A DNA stretch of 44,111 bases from the NCBI RefSeq assembly GCF_000285555.1, contig NZ_HE611000.1, positions 31,474-75,584 on the forward strand, in the 5' to 3' direction. The first letter of the stretch is position 1. Every line of letters begins with the position of its first letter. The translations under genes were made by a program, and so were the position numbers. This document shows positions 6,485 to 13,986 of this stretch, piece by piece. The stretch comes from Kurthia massiliensis. GTDB taxonomy: Bacteria; Bacillota; Bacilli; Bacillales_A; Planococcaceae. The notes beneath the pieces are model-generated. The model was given only the letters and a program-made list of their open reading frames with translations, searched no databases and was not told the origin of the DNA.

Positions 6485-6641
6485 GAAAAACCCTCTCGTA
6501 CATTGTAGTACCAATTATGTAGTCGCAAATTTCACAGCAAACGGCTTACTCGCTATCGGTGCCTCACTAGTGATGGCAGATACACAGAAGGAAATTGCGG
6601 AAATAAATTATCTAGAATTAGTGGCGGAGGGACGAAAATGA
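6462..6641 (+). pseudogene. thiM: thiM remnant with internal deletion (59 codons)
   Basis: GGAGG and ATG at 6462 begin [20 protein letters not shown], then [20 protein letters not shown], which matches the start of the reverse-strand ThiM of this window ([30 protein letters not shown]). After about 46 residues the sequence jumps to LELVAEGRK, which resembles that protein's last residues. The frame stays open and its TGA overlaps the ATG of thiD as ATGA, exactly as in the intact operon. About 190 codons were lost in frame, so the kinase cannot work, but translational coupling to thiD is kept. Confidence 0.85.
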
Positions 6642-7456
6642 TTGCGTGTACAATAGCAGGCTCAGATAGCGGTGGTGGTGCAGGTATTCAAGCCGATTTA
6701 AAAACGTTCCAGGAATTAGAAGTATTTGGTACATCTGTGATTACCGCATTAACGGCTCAAAATACGTTAGGTGTACATGGCATTTTTCAAACGCCTGCAT
6801 CATTTGTTCAAGCACAGTTAAAAGCTGTGCTAGATGATTTTGACGTCAAAGCCATGAAAACCGGTATGTTATTTGATGCCGCTATCATTGAAGGGGTAGT
6901 TGATGTTGTAAAAGAACTAAATATTCCACTCATTGTCGATCCAGTGATGATTGCAAAAGGTGGTGCAAGCTTGTTACAGCAGCAAGCAGTAGAGGCTATG
7001 AGAGAGCATTTACTACCGATTGCTACGATATGTACGCCAAATATTCCAGAGGCGGAAGTATTAACAGGACGAACAATTCAGAGTCAGCAACACATAGAGC
7101 AAGTTGCCAATGAATTATTAGCACTTGGCGTGAAATATGTTGTGATCAAGGGTGGACATTTGCAAGGAGCATTTGCAGCCGATGCGGTTTATTGGAAAGA
7201 TGGCTATTTTTCCGTAACGACTCCTCGTGTCGAAACAAAGGATACGCACGGTACAGGCTGTACATTTTCGGCGGCGATTACGGCTCTTATTGCAAAGGGC
7301 TATTCGGTAAAAGAGGCAATTATTGAGGCGAAAAAGTTTATTCATTTAGCAATTTCTAATCCCTTACATATCGGGAATGGTCACGGTCCTACGAATCACT
7401 TTGCTTATAAACGTGCAGCGGGAAATGTTGAGGTAGACATACATGATTCGAAATAA
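6638..7456 (+). CDS. thiD: HMP/HMP-phosphate kinase
   Basis: This 272-residue ribokinase-fold enzyme phosphorylates hydroxymethylpyrimidine twice for thiamine synthesis. The start [20 protein letters not shown] holds the substrate-binding glycines. Also visible are AMKTGML (about 71), [10 protein letters not shown] (about 101), [12 protein letters not shown] (about 129) and the catalytic GTGCTFSAA (about 205). It is closely similar throughout to the reverse-strand ThiD at 30179-30991, so the two are recent relatives. The start overlaps the stop of the thiM remnant, and its end overlaps the next thiE by 14 bases. Confidence 0.95.
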   Translation: MIACTIAGSDSGGGAGIQADLKTFQELEVFGTSVITALTAQNTLGVHGIFQTPASFVQAQLKAVLDDFDVKAMKTGMLFDAAIIEGVVDVVKELNIPLIVDPVMIAKGGASLLQQQAVEAMREHLLPIATICTPNIPEAEVLTGRTIQSQQHIEQVANELLALGVKYVVIKGGHLQGAFAADAVYWKDGYFSVTTPRVETKDTHGTGCTFSAAITALIAKGYSVKEAIIEAKKFIHLAISNPLHIGNGHGPTNHFAYKRAAGNVEVDIHDSK

Positions 7457-8081
7457 ATTAGATGTCTATTTCATTATGGGCTCACAAAATAGTCCAAATC
7501 CGCTTGAAACATTAGAGCAAGCATTAAAAGCGGGAATTACGTGCTTTCAACTTCGTGAAAAAGGAGAAGGCTGTTTAGAGGGAGCCGCATATGGAGCGTT
7601 TGCCCTTGCTTGTCAGCAGCTGTGCCAGCGATACGATGTACCCTTTATTGTAAATGATGATGTTGCTTTAGCTTTAAAAATAGAGGCAGATGGCATTCGT
7701 TTAGGGCAAGATGATATGGCGATTACAACTTTTCGAGCTTTGGCTTCCAATAAAATCGTCGGTGTTTCTGTCCACACGATGGATGAGTTAAAGCAGGCTA
7801 TCGAAAGTGGAGCGGAATATGCTGGGATTGGTCCGGTTTTTCCAACGAAATCCAAGCCAGATGCGAAACGATCAGCAGGCTTTCATTTACTTCAAGCAGC
7901 TAGACATGCGTATCCAAACTTTCCAATTGTCACAATTGGTGGAATCGACGAGTGTAATGCACAACTTGTTCAAGCAAATGGTGCAGACGGAGTAGCCGTT
8001 ATTTCAGTCATTTGTGAAAATACAGATATAACAAAAACGATACAGCTTTTACGAGGGGAGAAGGAAAATGGAGTTAAGTAA
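7443..8081 (+). CDS. thiE: Thiamine phosphate synthase (second copy)
   Basis: This 212-residue ThiE shows CFQLREKGEG (about 33), PFIVNDDVALAL (about 67), DGIRLGQDDMA (about 83), GIGPVFPTKSKPDA (about 123) and VTIGGIDECNAQ (about 157). It closely matches the ThiE at 29566-30186, down to the start YFIMGSQNSPNP against YFIMGSMNASDP. It makes thiamine phosphate from HMP-PP and thiazole phosphate. The operon therefore carries two different ThiE proteins. It overlaps thiD upstream and the dehydrogenase downstream by 14 bases each. Confidence 0.93.
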   Translation: MIRNKLDVYFIMGSQNSPNPLETLEQALKAGITCFQLREKGEGCLEGAAYGAFALACQQLCQRYDVPFIVNDDVALALKIEADGIRLGQDDMAITTFRALASNKIVGVSVHTMDELKQAIESGAEYAGIGPVFPTKSKPDAKRSAGFHLLQAARHAYPNFPIVTIGGIDECNAQLVQANGADGVAVISVICENTDITKTIQLLRGEKENGVK

Positions 8082-8829
8082 ACAAACAGTCCTTGTAACA
8101 GGGGCGAGTAGAGGTGTAGGGGAACAACTAGCTCGAGCTTTTGTGGAAGAAGGAGCGAATGTAATTATAAACTACTGCAACAGTGAACAGAAAGCACAAG
8201 CATTAGCGAAGGAGCTTGGTAAAAACGCCATTGCTCTTCAGGCAGATATACGCGATCAACAACAAGTGCAGCAAATGGTTGAAGCCGGAAAGGAATATTT
8301 CAAGTCGCCCATTACTACAATTGTCAATAATGCGTTAATTGATTTTCAATTTAATCCTCAAACACAAAAAAATGTGTTTGAGCTTCAATGGACGGATTAT
8401 AATAAACAATTTGAAGGAACAATTAAAGGTGCTCTGAATAGTATTCAAGCATGTATAGGGGATATGAAAGAATTAAGATTTGGTCGTATTATTAATATTG
8501 GTACAAATTTATTTCAAACCCCTGTCGTAGCTTATCATGAATATACAACAGCTAAAGCAGCATTACTTGGCTTTACACGAAATATGGCGAAAGAGTTAGG
8601 TGCATATGGTATTACGGTAAATATGATGTCAGGTGGATTGCTAAAGCAAACTGACGCAAGTAAAGTAACAACGCCAGAAGTGTTTCAATTAATAGAGGCT
8701 TCAACGCCATTACAAAGCGTGACAACACCAAAGGAATTAGCCGATGTAGCCTTATTTTTTGCTTCTCCTTGGGCAAATGCGATTACAGGACAGAACTTAG
8801 TCGTTGATGGAGGGCTTGTAATGGACTAG
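8068..8829 (+). CDS. Short-chain dehydrogenase/reductase in thiamine operon
   Basis: This 253-residue classical SDR has the NAD(P)-binding motif TGASRGVG (about 11), the acidic strand LQADIRD (about 56), NNALID (about 88) and the YHEYTTAKAAL block with a YxxxK pair (about 155-160). The usual catalytic Ser is replaced: IINIGTNLF has Asn and Thr where family members usually have Ser-Ser. The C-terminal INGQNLVVDGG-like block (ITGQNLVVDGG) is of the FabG type. Start overlap with thiE and lack of a gap put it in the thiamine operon. Its substrate is unknown; a role in thiazole or pyrimidine salvage is a guess. Confidence 0.8.
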   Translation: MELSKQTVLVTGASRGVGEQLARAFVEEGANVIINYCNSEQKAQALAKELGKNAIALQADIRDQQQVQQMVEAGKEYFKSPITTIVNNALIDFQFNPQTQKNVFELQWTDYNKQFEGTIKGALNSIQACIGDMKELRFGRIINIGTNLFQTPVVAYHEYTTAKAALLGFTRNMAKELGAYGITVNMMSGGLLKQTDASKVTTPEVFQLIEASTPLQSVTTPKELADVALFFASPWANAITGQNLVVDGGLVMD

Positions 8830-8861
8830 AACCAACATTTCGACACTTGCCTGTTTTCAGC

Positions 8862-8887
8862 TGAGAAACGCTGAAAACCGTCGTCCC
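8862..8887. repeat. Hairpin after the thiamine operon
   Basis: TTTTCAGC and GCTGAAAA form an 8-bp stem. It lies 35 bp after the dehydrogenase stop and has no T run on the forward strand. It may shape the 3' end of the operon RNA. Confidence 0.4.
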
Positions 8888-8992
8888 CCCGAAAAAAGGA
8901 CGGGATTTACGTTGGGAGGCACTCTTTGGGTGGAGGGGGCAAATTCAGTCGGATAAGGACAATCTTCCACAATCGGGCGCGTTTGTTGAACA

Positions 8993-9022
8993 AGGAACTG
9001 ACATAGGTCGGTTCTTTTTTGT
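8993..9022 (+). terminator. Rho-independent terminator
   Basis: GGAAC-GAC pairs with GTC-GTTC and is followed by six T. It is the likely end of the thiamine operon transcript and lies just inside the Tn3-type repeat. Positions 8830-8992 hold no gene. Confidence 0.7.
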
Positions 9023-9031
9023 TGAAACTTC

Positions 9032-9069
9032 CTCGATGTTGTAAACCCACATTTTCCTGATGCTATCCC
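9032..9069 (-). repeat. Tn3-family 38-bp terminal inverted repeat, interior to the left
   Basis: Read on the reverse strand it begins GGGATAGCATCAGGAAAATG and ends TTTACAACATCGAG. By my count it matches a Tn1546-type end at about 30 of 38 positions and the repeat at 2741 at about 29. Its orientation is opposite to the one at 2741, so the two face each other across 6.3 kb that holds the thiamine operon. Confidence 0.75.
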
Positions 9070-9076
9070 TTAAGGG

Positions 9077-9153
9077 AATGTTCATTTTAAGTAGACTCTA
9101 GCTGAACAAATCAAAATGTTGTAATATCAAGGTTAATGATGTTCATTTTAAGT
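9077..9153 (+). repeat. Direct repeats of a resolvase res site
   Basis: ATGTTCATTTTAAGT occurs at about 9078 and again at 9139, just upstream of a resolvase start. This arrangement is typical of res subsites in Tn3-family elements, where the resolvase also represses its own promoter. A third subsite is not clear. Confidence 0.55.
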
Positions 9154-9179
9154 TGTTCAATAAAGGGAGTGGATACATA

Positions 9180-9239
9180 ATGATTTTTGGTTATGCGAGG
9201 GTTAGTGCTAGTGATCAAAATTTAGATCGGCAGCTGAAA
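9180..9239 (+). pseudogene. Resolvase 5' fragment (Tn917/Tn551-like), cut by a Tn3-type end
   Basis: AAAGGGAG and ATG at 9180 start MIFGYARVSASDQNLDRQLK, the N-terminus of a serine resolvase with the catalytic Ser in RVSASDQN (about residue 9). After 20 codons the sequence changes into the 38-bp Tn3-type repeat at 9240, so the gene was split by a second transposon. The open frame runs on to 9338 through the repeat but encodes nothing recognisable. It is not related in frame to the intact resolvase on the other strand. Confidence 0.85.
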
Positions 9240-9277
9240 GGGGTCCCGTCAGAAAAATGCGGATTTACAACGTTAAG
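9240..9277 (+). repeat. Tn3-family 38-bp terminal inverted repeat, interior to the right
   Basis: It begins GGGGTCCCGTCAG and ends GATTTACAACGTTAAG, and is identical to the repeat at 2741-2778 except for CC against GG at positions 6-7. The intact resolvase lies inside on the right. No matching right-hand repeat was found up to 10600, so the element has lost its other end and its transposase. Confidence 0.85.
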
Positions 9278-9290
9278 GAAAAACGTACAC

Positions 9291-9337
9291 AAACCAAGAG
9301 CATGCACAACGCTAACTGTTGGGCTGCTCTTGGTTTA
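9291..9337 (-). terminator. Hairpin overlapping the resolvase 3' end
   Basis: AAACCAAGAGCA pairs with TGCTCTTGGTTT across a 23-base loop. The stem includes the last codons of the reverse-strand resolvase, so it may mark the end of that transcript. There is no strong T run. Confidence 0.45.
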
Positions 9338-9881
9338 AATAGCGATAAATTGTAGCACGACTAATCCCTGTCATTTCAACAATTTCACTCACACTATACT
9401 GTTCAGATTTATATAAATTGATGGCTTTTTTCAGCTCACGTTCATTCACTTTCGGACGCCCACCTTGACGTCCTCTTGCTCTAGCACTGGTTAGCCCTTC
9501 CTTCGTTCGCTGGACAATTAAATCACGTTCAAACTGGCTGAATGCTTGGAACACCGTCATCATTAATTTTCCTTGAGGTGTTGAAGTATCAAAGTTTTCT
9601 TTAATGCTCAGTAGCTTGATCTCTCGTTCTTCAAAATACGCAACTAATTCAATTAAATCCTTCGTACTTCTCCCTAATCGAGAAAAGCTTTCTACGATTA
9701 CCATGTCTCCTGGTCGCAATTTATCCTTCAGCCGATTTAATTCCGGACGATCTGTTTTCGTTCCAGATAATTTCTCCGTTAAAATCTCGTGGCAATTGTA
9801 CTGCTTCAAAAAATCTAGCTGTCGATTTAATTCCTGCTGTCGTGTACTCACTCGTGCATAGCCATAAGTATAAGAAGCCAT
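9312..9881 (-). CDS. tnpR: Serine resolvase, Tn3 family
   Basis: This 189-residue resolvase has the full family layout. The catalytic Ser is in YARVSTRQQELNRQLD (about residue 12). The conserved Arg-rich block VIVESFSRLGRSTKDL is at about 63-78, the long E helix FSQFERDLIVQRTKEGL at about 115-131, and a C-terminal helix-turn-helix in YSVSEIVEMTGISRATIYRYL at about 162-182. It resolves cointegrates by recombination at res. AAGGGGGG precedes ATG 9881. It lies 35 bp inside the repeat at 9240, so it belongs to that element; no transposase gene is left. No frame damage is seen. Confidence 0.95.
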   Translation of the reverse strand: MASYTYGYARVSTRQQELNRQLDFLKQYNCHEILTEKLSGTKTDRPELNRLKDKLRPGDMVIVESFSRLGRSTKDLIELVAYFEEREIKLLSIKENFDTSTPQGKLMMTVFQAFSQFERDLIVQRTKEGLTSARARGRQGGRPKVNERELKKAINLYKSEQYSVSEIVEMTGISRATIYRYLNQEQPNS

Positions 9882-9886
9882 CGTTT

Positions 9887-9930
9887 CCCCCCTTTGATAT
9901 ACAAATCTATATCACAAAGGGGGTTTTTTG
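9887..9930. promoter_or_regulatory. Large inverted repeat over the resolvase promoter region
   Basis: CCCCCTTTGATATA pairs with TATATCACAAAGGGGG around CAAATC, followed by six T on the forward strand. It covers the resolvase ribosome binding site. It could be a terminator for rightward transcripts or a resolvase-binding site. Positions 9931-10100 are AT-rich with nothing else visible. Confidence 0.5.
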
Positions 9931-10114
9931 AAACATAGATTTTGAGCAAAGTTTTGAAACAGCATTTAGCTATAAATATGGATAAAAAATTATCAAATGA
10001 AAATCGTCTCAAAAACAATCGTTTTTAAGCTACTATGTAAAGTATCTATAAATTTCTAAATTTTTTAAATCCTTTTTGTCGTTTTAATTGTTATATAAAT
10101 ATTGGAGGTTACTC

Positions 10115-10441
10115 ATGCAAGAAGATGCACAAATGATACAGCAAATATTACAAGGCAATCAGGCAGCTAGCGATGAATTAATTCACCTATACTATGATGA
10201 AATATTTCGTTACATTGTACGAATGGGGTGTTCAAATGAGGAGGCGATGGATTTAACTCAGGAAGTATTCATTACAATGATGAAATCAATCCATACATAT
10301 AAGGAGCAAGGACATTTTAGAGCGTGGTTATATAAGATTGCGCATAATCAAACAATGAATGTGTTTAAAAAGAAAAAGCAAGAATCTAATTACTTTAAAA
10401 CTATAGAAGCAAATGTTGGCACCGTCAATAATTTTGTGTAA
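10115..10441 (+). pseudogene. Truncated ECF sigma factor
   Basis: This 108-residue fragment holds only region 2 of an extracytoplasmic-function sigma factor: DELIHLYYDEIFRYIVRMG (region 2.1), EEAMDLTQEVFITMMKSIHTY (2.2) and FRAWLYKIAHNQTMNVFKKKK (2.3-2.4, -10 recognition). Region 4 with its helix-turn-helix for the -35 element is absent, whereas intact family members are about 160-190 residues. TGGAGG precedes ATG 10115. The frame ends where a transposase remnant begins, so an insertion probably removed the rest. The protein is not close to the intact ECF factor at 11558. Confidence 0.8.
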
Positions 10442-10585
10442 ATGACTCAACCCAAACTTGGTAGATTGTCACATTTAGCGATCGAACATCGCTTCTAATT
10501 CGGCACGTGCCTGGTCAAATCAAAGATGACAACGTGCGAAAAAACGTGTGTTGTAGTCATTTAATTGTGAAACGATCAGTGATGT
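10442..10585 (-). mobile_element. Remnant of an insertion sequence (transposase 3' end)
   Basis: On the reverse strand a frame reads NDYNTRFFARCHL, a stop, then FDQARAELEAMFDR and TAA at 10475. That is the look of a transposase C-terminus with one damaged codon. Beyond it, CTACCAAGTTTGGGTTGA may be the element's terminal repeat, adjoining the truncated sigma gene. The family cannot be fixed from so little. It is inactive. Confidence 0.45.
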
Positions 10586-10616
10586 TCAGTTAGAGAAATA
10601 AATCACATTAGAAATA

Positions 10617-10662
10617 GAAAAGGACTGCAATGGGCTATTAAATCCTATTGCAGTCCTTTTAG
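10617..10662. terminator. Bidirectional terminator
   Basis: AAAAGGACTGCAAT pairs with ATTGCAGTCCTTTT around GGGCTATTAAATCCT. It ends the reverse-strand anti-sigma gene, with T-rich sequence on both sides. Confidence 0.8.
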
Positions 10663-10673
10663 TTCACCAGAGG

Positions 10674-11585
10674 TTATTTTGTTGGTTGAATATAAGGAAC
10701 AATTGGTGTAGTTACCCCTACAGATGCTCCTCGAATAAATTTTTCACCTATCAATTCATTAAAATTTTCCGTACGACCTGTTAGCATAACGCCTAATATA
10801 GTAACTTCATTAAATGGCTTGTTTTCATTCTCTTTGATATATTTTTGGATTTCCTCCATTGATCCTCTTTCATCATATTTTTTAAGGTCTTCAATAAACA
10901 TATCGAAGGATTCCTTAGAAAGCTCAGTATCTGCATAACCATAAACCGGTGCTCCTGAAGGACCTGATATTTCGTCAGTAATGTCAGACGTCATATAAAG
11001 CCACGCTATATTTAAATTTTCAGGTATGTTTTCACGTACTTGTTTCATTGTTAAAGGCTTCTTGAATGAGATTGCTACCTCGGCTACTTGATTTTCTAAT
11101 TGAACAACATCTTCAAGCTGATTTTGAACCCCATCGTAATATTCTTTAATAGCTGGATGATAAAACGTTGCTACTTTTTGCTTCGTTTGTTTATCGTATT
11201 CATAATACGTATTACCACTTGAGTGAAAGCCAGGAGTTAGTTCATTATTGTCAATAGAAGCACCAAACCACGAATAAGAACTCGTTAGTGTACTCCAAGG
11301 GACTAGATAACCATCTACGTTTTTTGAACGATTAGTAATAATATTGCCACCAAACATTGAAGAATTAGCAGTTACTTGGGAGTCGATGTTCACGTTTGGC
11401 TGAGATATACTGTTTTTCAAAAATAGCGTGTCGTGTAATTTCATCGTGTTTTGAGCAGATAAATAATTCCCAAATCTATTGAAAGCAAAAAGTAAAACGA
11501 CGCAAACTGCTATCGAAATACTAGTAATCGTAACCCAATGTTTTATTTTCGCTTTTTTTAATGCTTTTTGAATCGATGAATCCAT
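10674..11585 (-). CDS. Anti-sigma factor with Sigma_reg_N and Sigma_reg_C domains
   Basis: This 303-residue membrane protein has a short cytoplasmic N-terminus (IQKALKKAKIKHW), one membrane helix at about 18-36 (TITSISIAVCVVLLFAF) and a large outer domain. This is the layout of Bacillus anti-sigma factors with a Sigma_reg_N and Sigma_reg_C domain, which hold an ECF sigma factor at the membrane until an envelope signal frees it. Its start overlaps the end of the sigma gene by 28 bases, so the two are translationally coupled. The outer region contains SKNVDGYLVPWSTL and ENLNIAWLYMTSDI. The signal sensed is not known. Confidence 0.8.
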   Translation of the reverse strand: MDSSIQKALKKAKIKHWVTITSISIAVCVVLLFAFNRFGNYLSAQNTMKLHDTLFLKNSISQPNVNIDSQVTANSSMFGGNIITNRSKNVDGYLVPWSTLTSSYSWFGASIDNNELTPGFHSSGNTYYEYDKQTKQKVATFYHPAIKEYYDGVQNQLEDVVQLENQVAEVAISFKKPLTMKQVRENIPENLNIAWLYMTSDITDEISGPSGAPVYGYADTELSKESFDMFIEDLKKYDERGSMEEIQKYIKENENKPFNEVTILGVMLTGRTENFNELIGEKFIRGASVGVTTPIVPYIQPTK

Positions 11586-12076
11586 GCCATGATCCCTCCA
11601 ACTTCCGTATGAATTGTTTTTCTCGCCCTGTATAATTTTTTTTTTACATTATCTACTTGCAAATGGAATAATTTAGCAATTTCTTCGTAGGATAACTCGT
11701 AATAGTATTTCAATACAAAAATCTCTCGATACTCCGTTTTTACATTTTTTAATAAGTGCATAATTTCATCTTGATTAAAAAGCTGTTCAAAATCCGCATT
11801 GTCACTTGTTAATTTTGATTGAATCTCATCGGAAAGAGGCACATTATGCTGAAATTTTTTTCGCTTTAAATCAATAAACTCATTAAGAGAAACTCGGTAA
11901 AACCACGGGCGAACATTTTTTTCTTCCAAGTCACTTAACATTGAATAGATCTTATAAAATGTATTTTGAATAATGTCTTCTGCATCTTCTTTCGATGCTC
12001 CTTTTGAACGTAAAAAAAGAAATACTTCCTCTCCAACTTGAATTAGATAGGAGGTGAACGCGTCTTTTTGATCCAT
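11558..12076 (-). CDS. ECF RNA polymerase sigma factor
   Basis: This 172-residue ECF sigma factor has region 2 (DAFTSYLIQVGEEVFLFL, then KEDAEDIIQNTFYKIY, then VRPWFYRVSLNEFIDLKRKK) and region 4 with its helix-turn-helix (YREIFVLKYYYELSYEEIAKLF, then VDNVKKKLYRARK). It directs RNA polymerase to envelope-response promoters when its partner anti-sigma factor releases it. The frame opens 13 codons earlier, but GAGGAGGG lies before ATG 12076 and gives the family's MDQKDAF start. Its own promoter should lie in 12100-12180, as such factors usually transcribe themselves. Confidence 0.9.
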   Translation of the reverse strand: MDQKDAFTSYLIQVGEEVFLFLRSKGASKEDAEDIIQNTFYKIYSMLSDLEEKNVRPWFYRVSLNEFIDLKRKKFQHNVPLSDEIQSKLTSDNADFEQLFNQDEIMHLLKNVKTEYREIFVLKYYYELSYEEIAKLFHLQVDNVKKKLYRARKTIHTEVGGIMAWIHRFKKH

Positions 12077-12276
12077 ATTTTCCCTCCTCATTAATACAAC
12101 GATTGAAGCATTCAAAAAGTAGACAAAATATTTTATACTCTCGTGTTTTTAGTAATAGTATAGTTTTTAATAATTATAAATCACACTATTAGTTCGATGT
12201 AATATTGTAGTTGTAACAATGTCCTTATTTAATATCGGGTGTTAAACAATCAGAGACCTTAGCTTAACAAATAAAA

Positions 12277-12319
12277 TTAAAAAGTCTATTCCTTAGCGTA
12301 CGGGAATTCGACTTTTTTT
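12277..12319. terminator. Hairpin with repeated CCTTAGCGTAC words
   Basis: AAAAAGTC and GACTTTTTTT flank an inner segment CCTTAGCGTACGGG. The word CCTTAGCGTAC recurs at about 12332. It resembles dispersed intergenic repeats of Bacillales. The intergenic span 12116-12777 is otherwise AT-rich and without genes. Confidence 0.45.
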
Positions 12320-12607
12320 GGTTTGAAATATCCTTAGCGTACAAAATTTCCGAAATGTTGGCTGTAACCCTTCCTCATTATTACAAACTCGATTTTCATC
12401 ATATAGTTGATTACTTAATTTTTTATGCTTTTGCTAATACGCGTAATCATCTATTATGAGAACTAGCAAAAACGACAAAAATATACTCCATTAATTTATT
12501 TTAATTATTTTAGTTATCTTTATTTAACCTAGTTAACATCATTATTTTATTTTAGGTTTACTAAAGTTATCTAATATACACTAAAAATATGACTAAAATG
12601 AGGGACT

Positions 12608-12638
12608 AAAAAAGCTCAGAATAACTATATTCTGAGCA
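12608..12638 (-). terminator. Terminator after the catalase fragment
   Basis: On the reverse strand GCTCAGAATA pairs with TATTCTGAGC and is followed by six T. It lies about 140 bases past the catalase stop. Confidence 0.7.
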
Positions 12639-12777
12639 CTTGTTGTATGAGGACGCTTGTGATTAAGTTACGAGTCCCTTATAAAGAAAATAAAGCTGAA
12701 AAATCTTTAAGCAACATTTTTTCCCTTCATACAAAAAGACATAAGTTTTAAACTTAGGCCACTTTTAAAAATACAAG

Positions 12778-13827
12778 TTAGTAAGGTTCTGCTTCATTTC
12801 CTTTTTCTACAGCTTCTTTTGTCGCTTCATTCGTTGAGAGTGTACCTTGTCCGTACTTCGAAGCACCAGCCACTCTTCCTGGTAATGTTTCTTCGTGATG
12901 CATCTCTTCAAGTTCTTTTTGTTTTTGTTGAATGGCTTCTTTCACGCGATGACCATAGTCTTCATCTGCTTGTGTAAAATGATGAATCATCGCCTCTTGA
13001 ATACGTTCATCACAGACAGCGAGCGCATTCGCTAAATTTTGAATAAGCTCATCGCGTTCCCAATCTTCAAAATTGCGGTATGTGTCACCTGCTTGTCCAT
13101 AGTTATTCGTGCGGCCAATTGGTTCACTCGTTGTCGCCGCATTATAAGTTGGTTGATGTGGTGGCTGCGCTTCGTCACCCGCTTCACAGTAGCCTCCAAT
13201 CATCGACGGTTCATAATTAATATGCGGGTTATCGCCAGATTCTCGTGGATCTCGAATATCCATTTGTCCACGGTGTTGGTTCGTGCGTACAGGCGCTTTC
13301 GGTGCATTCACAGGTAATTTTAAATAGTTTGCGCCGACGCGATAGCGTTGCGTATCAGAATATGAGAACGTGCGACCTTGTAGCATTTTATCATCTGAAA
13401 AGTCCATACCGTCTACAAGCACCCCAGTCCCGAATGCAGCTTGTTCAATTTCAGCATGATAGTCTTCTGGATTGCGGTTGAGTACCATACGGCCAACTGG
13501 TAACCACGGGAACTGGTCTTCTGGCCACAATTTTGTGTCATCAAGCGGGTCAAAATCTAATTCTTCATGATAACCATCTTCCATTATTTGAACGTATAGT
13601 TCCCATTCTGGATAGTCGCCGCGTTCGATTGCTTCATATAAATCTTGCGTCGCGTGTCCTACATTTTTCGCTTGAATCGCATCTGCGTCTTCTTGCGTCA
13701 AGTTACGAATACCTTGCTTCGGTTCCCAATGGTATTTTACTAACACCGCTTCCCCTTTATCATTCACCCATTTATAAGTGTTAACTCCTGAACCTTGCAT
13801 ATGACGATAAGTAGCTGGAATACCCAA
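12778..13827 (-). pseudogene. Catalase, 5' third missing
   Basis: The 349 residues match the C-terminal two thirds of a monofunctional haem catalase. The proximal haem Tyr region is present ([23 protein letters not shown], about 151), as are [27 protein letters not shown] (about 105) and NHFTQAD-like [12 protein letters not shown]. The first about 170 residues, which hold the distal catalytic His and Asn, are absent. Upstream the frame is closed a few codons earlier (stop, then [13 protein letters not shown]), so the break is at about 13830. There is no ribosome binding site before the first Met. It cannot be a working catalase. Confidence 0.9.
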
Positions 13828-13986
13828 TTTTTCCGCTTATATTCAATCCACACGAAATTAATATTCATATGCCTATTAAAAATAAGATTATTTCTTGAAA
13901 GGTCACAATGGTGAATAACGACATAAGTCTCATGTGCATCTATGCGTACAATGACATAATAAATGAATAAAGGGAGGTTTTTGAAT

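Noticed and set aside
9153..9338. Full open frame of 61 codons as a gene
   Set aside because: Only the 20 codons from 9180 match a resolvase; the rest is transposon-end sequence read in frame.
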